From positions 1-5,405 of the forward strand of contig JBOHLR010000145.1 of the NCBI GenBank assembly GCA_050729555.1: DNA of 5,405 nt, in the 5' to 3' direction. The notes under the pieces were generated by a model that worked only from the letters and a program-made list of their open reading frames with translations, had not been told where the DNA came from and made no database searches. Position numbers and translations under genes: made by a program. Of this stretch, positions 1 through 5,015 are shown one piece after another; the stretch's first letter is position 1; the number at the start of each line of letters is the position of its first letter. The DNA is from REEB95 sp050729555. GTDB lineage: Bacteria > Pseudomonadota > Alphaproteobacteria > ATCC43930 > CGMCC-115725.

Positions 1-130
1 CAACCGCGTTTCGTGCGCCACCGCCAATTACGGCCTTTTGCCAAGAAGGCCGCCGGCCAAGCGCGAAAATAACTGCAATGACTGCTGTTGCGGCAATAAC
101 GCCGACGACTATCCACTGGATAGGGTTCAC
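1..130 (-). CDS. Membrane-anchored protein of unknown function, N-terminal part only
   Basis: A GTG at 130-128 opens a frame that stays open to the window edge (43 codons). The product begins MNPIQWIVVG and continues as a strongly hydrophobic stretch (about residues 6-24, rich in I, V and A), followed by basic residues R26 R27 and then a soluble-looking part with W30, K32 and GGG at 36-38. This is the pattern of a single N-terminal membrane helix or signal anchor. The GTG shares four bases (GTGA) with the TGA of the 58-codon gene upstream, which suggests translational coupling; no Shine-Dalgarno of its own is evident. The family is not recognisable from 43 residues. The hydrophobic pattern and the overlap are seen; the coding status is inferred. 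Fairly sure it is real, with no claim on function. Confidence 0.55.
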   Translation of the reverse strand, partial: MNPIQWIVVGVIAATAVIAVIFALGRRPSWQKAVIGGGARNAV

Positions 131-164
131 AGAGCCGAATCGTAAAAATCTTGCCTATCCAGTG
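109..164. repeat. Inverted repeat with 11-bp arms around a stop/start junction
   Basis: CACTGGATAGG at 114-124 is the exact reverse complement of CCTATCCAGTG at 154-164, with a 29-nt spacer. A third copy of the core lies at 109-114 (CTATCC), which can pair with 118-123 (GGATAG) across a 3-nt loop. The arm at 114-124 can therefore pair with either partner, but not both. On the minus-strand transcript, the overlapping TGA/GTG of the two small genes sits in the 29-nt loop. The 9-mer TTCACAGAG also occurs twice as a direct repeat, at 126-134 and 176-184. No U-run follows, so this is not a standard intrinsic terminator. Confidence 0.6.
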
Positions 165-303
165 TGTCAGTTACCTTCACAGAGTGACCATGATCCTCAG
201 CAGCGAACCCGAATTTCAATGCATGCTGCACGTCGGCGAATTGAGCAGTCATGGCTTTTCCGCAAGACGAGTAGCTAACGACGAATCGCTCACCGGTCTT
301 CAT
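127..303 (-). CDS. Small protein of unknown function (58 aa)
   Basis: The product begins MKTGERFVVSY and ends DRQDFYDSAL. It has a mixed, soluble composition with alternating hydrophobic residues (RFVVSY, HSVKVTD), suggesting a small alpha/beta fold, and two histidines flanking a glycine (HGH) near residue 39. There is no signal peptide or membrane segment. I chose the ATG at 303 over an in-frame TTG at 327 because a purine-rich GGAAAGAG lies at 311-318, 7 nt upstream of this ATG. The stop overlaps the GTG of the following membrane-protein gene. The gap to the dehydrogenase stop is 79 nt, so this may be a separate unit or an operon tail. On the minus strand, TAGAAT at about 332-337 resembles a -10 box, but no convincing -35 accompanies it. 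I do not recognise the family. Confidence 0.55.
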   Translation of the reverse strand: MKTGERFVVSYSSCGKAMTAQFADVQHALKFGFAAEDHGHSVKVTDTLDRQDFYDSAL

Positions 304-382
304 GTTTTCGCTCTTTCCATTGACCAATAAATTCTACCACAACTGAAATTGCCGGGCACTGTTCAGGGCGAATCGGATTGAT
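304..382. other. Short gap after the transporter operon, no clear terminator
   Basis: These 79 bases separate the dehydrogenase stop from the 58-aa gene. I see no GC-rich hairpin followed by a U-run on the minus strand, so read-through into the small genes is possible. The only recognisable signal is the GGAAAGAG site of the 58-aa gene at 311-318. Confidence 0.4.
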
Positions 383-1273
383 TTAGCGGCGCTTCAGCTT
401 CGCGCGCTTTTCCAAGAGCGCACACACGGCGGCGGTGTCGCTGTCGCCATAGCCGAGCTCGATCACCGCCTTGTTGAGCGCGGCGATCTTGTTGAAGAGC
501 GGGGTATCGACCTTGAGCGACTTGGCGAAGGCGCCGATGACCTTGAGGTCCTTGGTCCAGACGTCGTTCTTCATCGTCGCCGGTTTGTAGCTGTTCTTCG
601 CCATCAGCGGCGCGCGCAGCTCGAAGACGCGCGAATTGCCGGCGCCCGACGAAATCACCCGCACGATGTCGTCGGGATCGAGGCCCGATTTCATGCCGAG
701 CACCATCGCCTCGGCGCTGGCGACGTTGTGGATCGCCACCAGCAGGTTGGCGACGAACTTCATCTTGCTGCCGTTGCCGAAGGAGCCGAGATAGGACTGC
801 GCACGGCTGAAGCCCGGAAAGACGTGCGCGACGCGCTCATAGGCGGCGCGGTCGCCGCTGGCGAACACCACGAGATCGCCCTTTTCCGCCTGCGAGCCGG
901 TGCCGGACAGCGGACAATCGAGCAGCGTCACGCCGGCCGTGGCCAGCGCCTTGCGCGCCTTTTCCTTGTCGGCGAGGCCGAAGGTCGAGAGCTCGGCAAC
1001 GACGAGACTGGCGGGCGCGTCCTTGACCAGCGCCTTCACCGTCGCCTCGAGCGCCTTCACCGACGGCAGCGAGGTCAGCACGACGGCGATGCCGCGCGTC
1101 GCTTCCGCCGGCATGGTCACAGGCGTGCCGCCGTTGGCACGCAGCCGCTCCAGCGCCGCGGGTGCTACGTCGTAGCCGCGCACCGCAAAGCCGCGCTTCA
1201 CCAAGTTGGCGGCAATCGCGCCGCCCATGATGCCCAATCCGATGATGCCGACGGTCCGGCTGCTGTCGATCAT
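383..1273 (-). CDS. NAD(P)-dependent beta-hydroxyacid dehydrogenase (3-hydroxyisobutyrate dehydrogenase family)
   Basis: At 296 aa this is the usual length for the family. The N-terminal Rossmann fold carries GLGIMG at residues 12-17, with Asp35 ending the second strand. The substrate loop is DCPLSGT at 119-125, followed by G126 and a GD pair near 140. The catalytic motif is G166-N-G-S-K-M-K172-F-V-A-N176, with Lys172 as the expected general catalyst and Asn176 beside it. The C-terminal helical domain keeps KDL at 241-243 and a GYGDSDTAA-type end. Family members oxidise a beta-hydroxyacid to its semialdehyde using NAD(P)+, or run the reverse. True 3-hydroxyisobutyrate dehydrogenases usually read SGG in the substrate loop. 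Here it is SGT, so the substrate may differ and I give no symbol. The ATG lies 1 nt after the livF stop (TAGCATG), with a weak GGGG at 1281-1284, so translation is likely coupled to the transporter. Cytoplasmic. Confidence 0.93.
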   Translation of the reverse strand: MIDSSRTVGIIGLGIMGGAIAANLVKRGFAVRGYDVAPAALERLRANGGTPVTMPAEATRGIAVVLTSLPSVKALEATVKALVKDAPASLVVAELSTFGLADKEKARKALATAGVTLLDCPLSGTGSQAEKGDLVVFASGDRAAYERVAHVFPGFSRAQSYLGSFGNGSKMKFVANLLVAIHNVASAEAMVLGMKSGLDPDDIVRVISSGAGNSRVFELRAPLMAKNSYKPATMKNDVWTKDLKVIGAFAKSLKVDTPLFNKIAALNKAVIELGYGDSDTAAVCALLEKRAKLKRR

Positions 1274-1274
1274 G

Positions 1275-2006
1275 CTAAAGCCCCAAATAGAACTTGCGGA
1301 TGAGCTCGTTGTTATTGAGCTCTTCCGCCGATTTGCCGTCGAAAGCGATCTTGCCGTGCACGATGACGTAACCGCAATCGGCGATACGGATCGCCTGGGT
1401 GAAATTCTGCTCGGCCATCAGCACGGTGAGCTGTTGCTGCTCTTTCATCTCGCGGATCTTGTCGATGGTGTGCTTGACCAGCACCGGCGCCAGACCGACC
1501 GACGGCTCGTCGATCAGCAGGATTTTGGGAGCGCTCATCAGCGCGCGGGCAAGCGCCAGCATCTGCTGCTCGCCGCCGCTCATCGAGCCGGCAAGCTGGC
1601 TGCGGCGCTCCTTGAGGCGCGGGAAAATCTCGTAGCAATAGTCGAGATTGCGGCGCAGCGCGGCGCGCGCCGTGCGGCGGAAGCCGCCGAGGAACAGGTT
1701 CTCCTCGACCGTCAACTTGGGAAAAAGACGGCGGCCTTCCGGCACCAGCGCGACACCGCGATCGACGATCTGCTCGGTGCTGAGGCGGGTCAGTTCGTGG
1801 GTTTCGCCTTCGATGGTCGCGACGATCTCGCCCGATTGCGGCCGCAGCATCCCCATGATGCATTTCATCAGGGTCGACTTGCCGTTGCCGTTGGTGCCGA
1901 GCAGCGCCGCGGTCTCGCCGGCGCGCACCTCCATGGTCACGTCCTCGAGGACGCGGACTTGGCCGTAGGCGGCGTTGAGGCCGCGGATGGAAAGGCTACT
2001 CGCCAA
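1275..2006 (-). CDS. livF: Branched-chain/hydrophobic amino acid-type ABC transporter ATPase, LivF family
   Basis: A complete 243-aa ATPase of the LivF type. Walker A is GTNGNGKST (residues 37-45); the Q-loop region is VPEGRRLFPKLTVEENL (88-104), a LivF hallmark; the signature is MSGGEQQ (142-148); Walker B is ILLIDEPS (162-169), with catalytic Glu167 and GLAP (171-174) after it. As in other LivF proteins, the H-loop region reads AEQN (198-201) rather than carrying the usual histidine. The protein ends FYLGL, also typical. It pairs with LivG to drive transport through LivH/LivM on the cytoplasmic face. The start is TTG at 2006: an in-frame TGA lies only four codons upstream (2018-2016), no other start codon lies between, and GAAGG at 2013-2017 is 6 nt upstream. 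It overlaps the end of livG by 11 nt. Confidence 0.95.
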   Translation of the reverse strand: MASSLSIRGLNAAYGQVRVLEDVTMEVRAGETAALLGTNGNGKSTLMKCIMGMLRPQSGEIVATIEGETHELTRLSTEQIVDRGVALVPEGRRLFPKLTVEENLFLGGFRRTARAALRRNLDYCYEIFPRLKERRSQLAGSMSGGEQQMLALARALMSAPKILLIDEPSVGLAPVLVKHTIDKIREMKEQQQLTVLMAEQNFTQAIRIADCGYVIVHGKIAFDGKSAEELNNNELIRKFYLGL

Positions 2007-2730
2007 TGTAGGCCTTCACGACTTCGGGGTTGCGCACGACCTCTTCGGGCGCGCCGTCGGCGATTTTGCGGCCGGCGACCAGCACGACGAGGCGCTGCGA
2101 GAAGCTGGTCACCGCGCGCATGATGTGCTCGATCATGATCACGGTCACGCCGTGCGCGTTGAGCCGCAGCAGCAGCGCCAGGATGTCGTCGACCTCGGAA
2201 TGCGACAGGCCGGCCATCGCCTCGTCGGCGATCAGCAGCTTGGGATCGGCGGTCATGGCGCGCGCGAGCTCGAGCTTGCGCATCTCGATCTGGGTCAAGT
2301 CGCGCGGCCGGCGGTTGGCTTTCTCGTGCAGCCCGACCTGGGTCAGCACCTCTTCGACGCGCGCATCGATCTGGGCGTTCGACAGATGGCCGCCGTGCCG
2401 CGCGTTGACGGTATAGAGCGCCGGCACATGCAGGTTCTCGGCCACGGTCATGCTGTGAAACGGCTTCGGCAGCTGGAAGCTGCGCGCCAGGCCCAGCCGG
2501 GTGCGCCGGTGCGCCGGCAACCGGTCGAGCTGCTTGCCGTCGAAATGCACGGTACCGCTCTCGTTGCGCAGGGCGCCGGCGATGCAGTTGACCAGCGTGC
2601 TCTTGCCCGAGCCGTTAGGGCCGATCAGCCCAACGCGCTCGCCGGCGCCCACCGCGAGGTCGATCCCTTCGAGCGCGACGAAGCCGCCGAACCGCTTGCC
2701 GAGCTTGTCGACCTGAAGCAGCGCGCTCAC
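1996..2730 (-). CDS. livG: Branched-chain/hydrophobic amino acid-type ABC transporter ATPase, LivG family
   Basis: A complete 244-aa ATPase. Walker A is GPNGSGKST (residues 37-45). The Q-loop is ARSFQLPKPFHSMTVAENL (82-100). Walker B is LLIADEAMAGL (165-175), with catalytic Glu170. The H-loop is IEHIM with His202. The C-terminus, VVKAYIGE, is typical of LivG. The ABC signature is unusual: where LSGGQ or LSYGEQR is expected it reads LTQIEMRKLELARAM (from residue 145), lacking both glycines. A variant of this kind with RKxLELARA is, as I recall, known among LivG-like proteins, so it is probably functional and asymmetric with LivF, whose signature is intact. It starts at GTG 2730, overlapping the livM stop as GTGA, with a perfect AAGGAGG at 2735-2741. 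Partner of LivF on the inner face of the membrane. Confidence 0.95.
   Translation of the reverse strand: MSALLQVDKLGKRFGGFVALEGIDLAVGAGERVGLIGPNGSGKSTLVNCIAGALRNESGTVHFDGKQLDRLPAHRRTRLGLARSFQLPKPFHSMTVAENLHVPALYTVNARHGGHLSNAQIDARVEEVLTQVGLHEKANRRPRDLTQIEMRKLELARAMTADPKLLIADEAMAGLSHSEVDDILALLLRLNAHGVTVIMIEHIMRAVTSFSQRLVVLVAGRKIADGAPEEVVRNPEVVKAYIGE
2013..2017 (-). promoter_or_regulatory. Ribosome binding site deciding the TTG start of livF
   Basis: GAAGG lies 6 nt before TTG 2006, within the last codons of livG. With an in-frame TGA at 2018-2016 and no other start codon between, it fixes livF to the TTG. Confidence 0.65.
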
Positions 2731-3701
2731 GCCGCCTCCTTTTTCGTCGGCCGGCGGCGAGTGCGCCCGCTGCGCTCGAACAGGCCGATGATGCCGTTGG
2801 GCGCCAGCACGACGAACCCCACCATGATGACGCCGACGATCAGCAGGTTGAGCGCCGACGAGATCGTGACGGTGGCAATCTGCTGGATCGTCGCCAGCAG
2901 AAGGGCGCCGACCACCGGTCCGAGCCAGCTCGACGTGCCGCCGATCAGCGGCATGGCGATGCTATTGACGGCGAACCCCAGGTTGAAGCCCGACGTGGGA
3001 TCGAGATAAGTCACGTAATAGGGCAATGGAGCGCCGGCCATGCCCATGAGCGCGCCAGACAGCACGGTGGCGATGAGCTTGAGCCGCAACGTCGGCACGC
3101 CGGCCGCCTCGGCGGCCAGCTCGTCGTCGCGGATGGTGGCGAGGCCGTAGCCGAGCTTCGAATGCTCGATGGCGCGCGCGATGCAGATTGAGATGGCCGA
3201 CAGGACCAGCATCGTCAGGAACAGATACTGGATATAGGGATGGCCGAACGGTCCGGTGTCCGGCCGGATGATGTAAACGCCGCGCGAGCCGCCGACGAAA
3301 TCCCAGTTGGTGACGAGCGTCTGCAACACGATCGCCAACGCCAGCGTGGCGATGGCGAAGAACACGCCCCTGAGCCGCAACGTCAGATAACCCATGCCGA
3401 GGCCGATCAGGCCGGCCATGACGCCGCCGGCGGCAATGTCGACCACCAAAGGCGGCGCGAACAATTTGTGCAGCACCACCGCGGTATAGGCGCCGATGGC
3501 GAAGAAGCCGGCGGTGCCGAAATTGACATAGCCGGTATAGCCGCCAAGGATGTTCCACGCCGTCGACATGACGACGTATTGCAGCACGACATAGCCGGCG
3601 AAGAAGAAATAATCGTTGGTTGCGAGACGCGAGGCGAAGGCCAAGGCGATCGTCACCACCGCGGCGATGAGGCAAAAATAGCGCGTCGGCACATACGGCA
3701 C
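2727..3701 (-). CDS. livM: Branched-chain/hydrophobic amino acid-type ABC transporter permease, LivM family
   Basis: A 324-aa inner-membrane permease, close to the usual length for LivM-type proteins. Hydrophobic segments run nearly end to end. Recognisable family blocks are ILGGYTGYVNFGTAGFFAIG (51-70), LRLRGVFFAIATL (108-120), GGSRGV (137-142), the cytoplasmic ATPase-contact loop SKLGYGLATIRDDELAAEAAG (181-201), and LIGGTSSWLGPVVGA (252-266). The tail (residues 310-324) is basic and cytoplasmic, ending KKEAA. I place the start at GTG 3701, 2 nt after the livH TAG, because GGGGCGG at 3707-3713 is 5 nt away; a second in-frame GTG at 3692 would be 14 nt from it. The frame stays open upstream across all of livH to 4844, but that part is arginine-rich and not membrane-like, so it is a shadow. 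Forms the pore with LivH. Confidence 0.93.
   Translation of the reverse strand: MPYVPTRYFCLIAAVVTIALAFASRLATNDYFFFAGYVVLQYVVMSTAWNILGGYTGYVNFGTAGFFAIGAYTAVVLHKLFAPPLVVDIAAGGVMAGLIGLGMGYLTLRLRGVFFAIATLALAIVLQTLVTNWDFVGGSRGVYIIRPDTGPFGHPYIQYLFLTMLVLSAISICIARAIEHSKLGYGLATIRDDELAAEAAGVPTLRLKLIATVLSGALMGMAGAPLPYYVTYLDPTSGFNLGFAVNSIAMPLIGGTSSWLGPVVGALLLATIQQIATVTISSALNLLIVGVIMVGFVVLAPNGIIGLFERSGRTRRRPTKKEAA
2735..2741 (-). promoter_or_regulatory. Ribosome binding site of livG
   Basis: AAGGAGG, a full match to the anti-Shine-Dalgarno, lies 4 nt before the GTG of livG and inside the end of livM. It is the strongest site in the operon and supports the non-ATG start at 2730. Confidence 0.8.
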
Positions 3702-3703
3702 GG

Positions 3704-4570
3704 CTACCGCCCCATCAGGCCGGCGGGTCGAACGGCCAGCGTCAGCAGCAGGAAGCCGAAGGCGACCGCCGGCGACCACGACGGGCCGTAGAACGTCGCC
3801 GTCAGGCTCTCCATGACGCCGATCAGCATCGCCGCCGTCAGCATGCCCGGAAAGCTCCCCATGCCGCCAAGCACGACGATGGCGAAGACGCGGCCGATAT
3901 AGTCGCGGCCGACCGACGGCTCGACCGGCTGGATGATGATGAGGCACGCGCCGGCGAGCGAGGCGGTGGCGATCGAAATCGCGAAGGCGATGTTCTTGAT
4001 GCGCTGCGGCCGGATCGACATCAGCCTGAGCGCCAGATCGTCCTGCGACACGGCCAGGATCGCGCGGCCGATGAACGTCTTCGACAGGAAGATCTGAAGC
4101 AAGACGACCATGACGATCGATACGATGCACGGAACCAGCATGCGCAGCGGCAGCTCGGCGTCGCCGATATAGACGCTCGGGCCGATGTAAGGGGCGGTGA
4201 CGAAGCGGTAATCGACGCCGAAGATCAGGATCAGCGCGACTTCGGTGATGAACAGGATACCGAAAAAGAACGCGAGGCCGCGCAGCGCCTCTTCGCCGCG
4301 CCGCTCGAACGCGTAATAGTAGATTTGATAGATCGCCGAGCCGAGCACGTAGAAGAACGGCAGCGCCAGCACGCCGGCAAGCACCGGATCGATGCCGAAT
4401 TTGCTGTTGAGGATATAGACGATGAACGAGCCGAGGATGATGAAGGCCGGATGCGCCAGATTGGCGATATCCAGCATGCCGAACGACAGCGCCAGCCCGA
4501 CGCTCACCGCGGCATAGAAGCCCCCTAGCAGCAAGCCCGAGACGATGGCGTTGACCAGGAGGCTGGTCAT
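3704..4570 (-). CDS. livH: Branched-chain/hydrophobic amino acid-type ABC transporter permease, LivH family
   Basis: A 288-aa inner-membrane permease of normal length. The N-terminus goes directly into the first helix (MTSLLVNAIVSGLLLGGFYA). Family blocks are GLALSFGMLDIANLAHPAF (25-43), the ATPase-contact loop IGRAILAVSQDDLALRLMSI (167-186), VVLGGMGSFPGML (232-244) and the C-terminal RPAGLMG. With LivM it forms the channel of a HAAT importer. The ATG at 4570 is the only ATG, GTG or TTG start in this frame after the preceding stop. The 20 nt before it (CCGCGGCCGGGCACCGCCTG) hold no recognisable Shine-Dalgarno. Instead the ATG overlaps (TGATG) the stop of a short upstream ORF, which suggests coupled translation. 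livH is the first transporter gene; no binding-protein gene is adjacent upstream. Confidence 0.95.
   Translation of the reverse strand: MTSLLVNAIVSGLLLGGFYAAVSVGLALSFGMLDIANLAHPAFIILGSFIVYILNSKFGIDPVLAGVLALPFFYVLGSAIYQIYYYAFERRGEEALRGLAFFFGILFITEVALILIFGVDYRFVTAPYIGPSVYIGDAELPLRMLVPCIVSIVMVVLLQIFLSKTFIGRAILAVSQDDLALRLMSIRPQRIKNIAFAISIATASLAGACLIIIQPVEPSVGRDYIGRVFAIVVLGGMGSFPGMLTAAMLIGVMESLTATFYGPSWSPAVAFGFLLLTLAVRPAGLMGR
3707..3713 (-). promoter_or_regulatory. Ribosome binding site deciding the GTG start of livM
   Basis: GGGGCGG overlaps the last codons of livH and is 5 nt from GTG 3701. The alternative GTG at 3692 would be 14 nt away, so the longer protein is preferred. Confidence 0.5.
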
Positions 4571-4677
4571 CAGGCGGTGCCCGGCCGCGGATGGGAGATC
4601 GGCCGGTGGCCGGGTCGCAACCGGCGCGCGCGCGCGCGGCGATGGCCAGACGCGGCGGCACAGAAACCCGTGACCAT
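4570..4677 (-). CDS. Possible leader ORF (35 aa) coupled to livH
   Basis: ATG at 4677 opens 35 codons (MVTGFCAAASGHRR to HPRPGTA) ending in a TGA that shares bases with the livH ATG (TGATG). A purine run AAGGGGGGAG at 4679-4688 precedes it: its AAGG core is 7 nt from the ATG, although the GGAG end is only 1 nt away. The peptide is rich in R, G, A, P and H, has no membrane segment, and shows no run of Leu, Ile or Val codons such as a classic amino-acid attenuator would have. Its likely role, if any, is to deliver ribosomes to livH, which has no Shine-Dalgarno. The ORF, overlap and purine run are seen; expression is inferred. It could equally be chance in GC-rich DNA, where all frames stay open. 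Confidence 0.35.
   Translation of the reverse strand: MVTGFCAAASGHRRARARRLRPGHRPISHPRPGTA
4624..4638. repeat. Alternating GC tract, 15 nt
   Basis: An uninterrupted (GC)n run lies inside the possible leader ORF, 54 nt before livH. Such alternating purine-pyrimidine tracts can adopt Z-form DNA and are prone to 2-bp slippage. A 2-bp loss here would put the leader ATG (4677) in frame with livH, since the present offset is 107 nt. Confidence 0.7.
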
Positions 4678-4696
4678 GCTCCCCCCTTGTTGAAAT

Positions 4697-4716
4697 CCCG
4701 GCCTTGTCGGCCCGGG
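4697..4716 (-). promoter_or_regulatory. GC-rich hairpin upstream of the leader/livH start
   Basis: In the minus-strand transcript CCCGGGCC and GGCCGGG can pair around a GACAA loop with one bulged G. The hairpin ends 8 nt before the AAGGGGGGAG purine run. It is followed by ATTTC, not a U-tract, so it is unlikely to be an intrinsic terminator. It could affect translation or mRNA stability, or be chance in GC-rich sequence. Confidence 0.25.
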
Positions 4717-4988
4717 GTGCGGCTGGCGGCCGCTTGATGGCGGCGCCTAGAATGTCCGAAGCAATCGGCCTTTACCAGTCCCGAACGCCCCACCGGCCGG
4801 ACAAGACCCTTGATCTGGCTTGCCGATTTGCCGTCCGCGAACACGAATCGACGGGCGTTGGCATTAACCGCGAAAGACTTCGTTTACTTAACGGGATGTG
4901 AAAATTAAACATAAAAGCCCAATTAGACTTGGATTTATTTGGTTAATTACAGTATTTATCTTGACTTGTATTTGAATTTTTTGAAATC

Positions 4989-5011
4989 TGGCGACATCGG
5001 AATTGTCGCCA
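4989..5011. promoter_or_regulatory. 7-bp inverted repeat directly before a start codon
   Basis: TGGCGAC (4989-4995) and GTCGCCA (5005-5011) are exact reverse complements around a 9-nt loop, ending 4 nt before the ATG at 5016. The repeat fills the place where a ribosome binding site would be, and no Shine-Dalgarno is visible. It may be an operator for a repressor or an mRNA hairpin. The lack of any U-run argues against a terminator. Confidence 0.45.
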
Positions 5012-5015
5012 CACC

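Larger units (their letters stand above)
4678..5015. promoter_or_regulatory. Divergent intergenic region with AT-rich promoter core
   Basis: This 338-bp stretch separates the leftward transporter operon from the rightward genes and should hold promoters for both. Segment 4901-4990 has only 21 G/C in 90 bases by my count, in sharp contrast to the GC-rich genes around it. On the plus strand TTGACT (4961-4966) is a good -35-like hexamer, but no well-spaced strong -10 follows. TGAAAT at 4982-4987 is only 15 nt away. On the minus strand I see no convincing pair. CGTT-N5-AACG (4881-4893) is a small palindrome that could be an operator. A short plus-strand frame at 4752-4901 has no ribosome site and is not called as a gene. 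Confidence 0.5.

Noticed and set aside
78..278. Plus-strand frame of 66 codons at the left edge
   Set aside because: It conflicts with two minus-strand frames that have a ribosome site, a GTGA overlap and, in one, a clean membrane helix. Its own composition is not protein-like.
304..382. Intrinsic terminator after the transporter operon
   Set aside because: Only short imperfect repeats and no U-run on the minus strand; not supportable.
728..1303. Plus-strand frame of 191 codons opposite the dehydrogenase
   Set aside because: Low-complexity R/H/A/G composition; the minus-strand protein has all family motifs.
1206..3009. Long plus-strand open frames opposite livF, livG and livM (305 and 344 codons)
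   Set aside because: They are antisense shadows: rich in H, R, A and D, with no recognisable domain, while the opposite strand has intact ABC motifs.
4690..4720. Terminator or riboswitch upstream of livH
   Set aside because: The hairpin at 4697-4716 has no U-tract and no known riboswitch core is recognisable; kept only as a low-confidence hairpin.
3702..4844. Long upstream extension of the livM frame, giving a 705-codon open frame through livH
   Set aside because: The extension is arginine-rich, lacks membrane helices and lies over livH, whose protein is clearly a permease. GC-rich DNA keeps alternate frames open. livM starts at GTG 3701.
4752..4901. Plus-strand 49-codon frame (ATG 4752, longer with TTG 4704) in the intergenic region
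   Set aside because: The residues look moderately protein-like, but there is no Shine-Dalgarno, third-position GC is lower than in the neighbouring genes, and the end runs into the AT-rich promoter core. Conservation in relatives could revive it.
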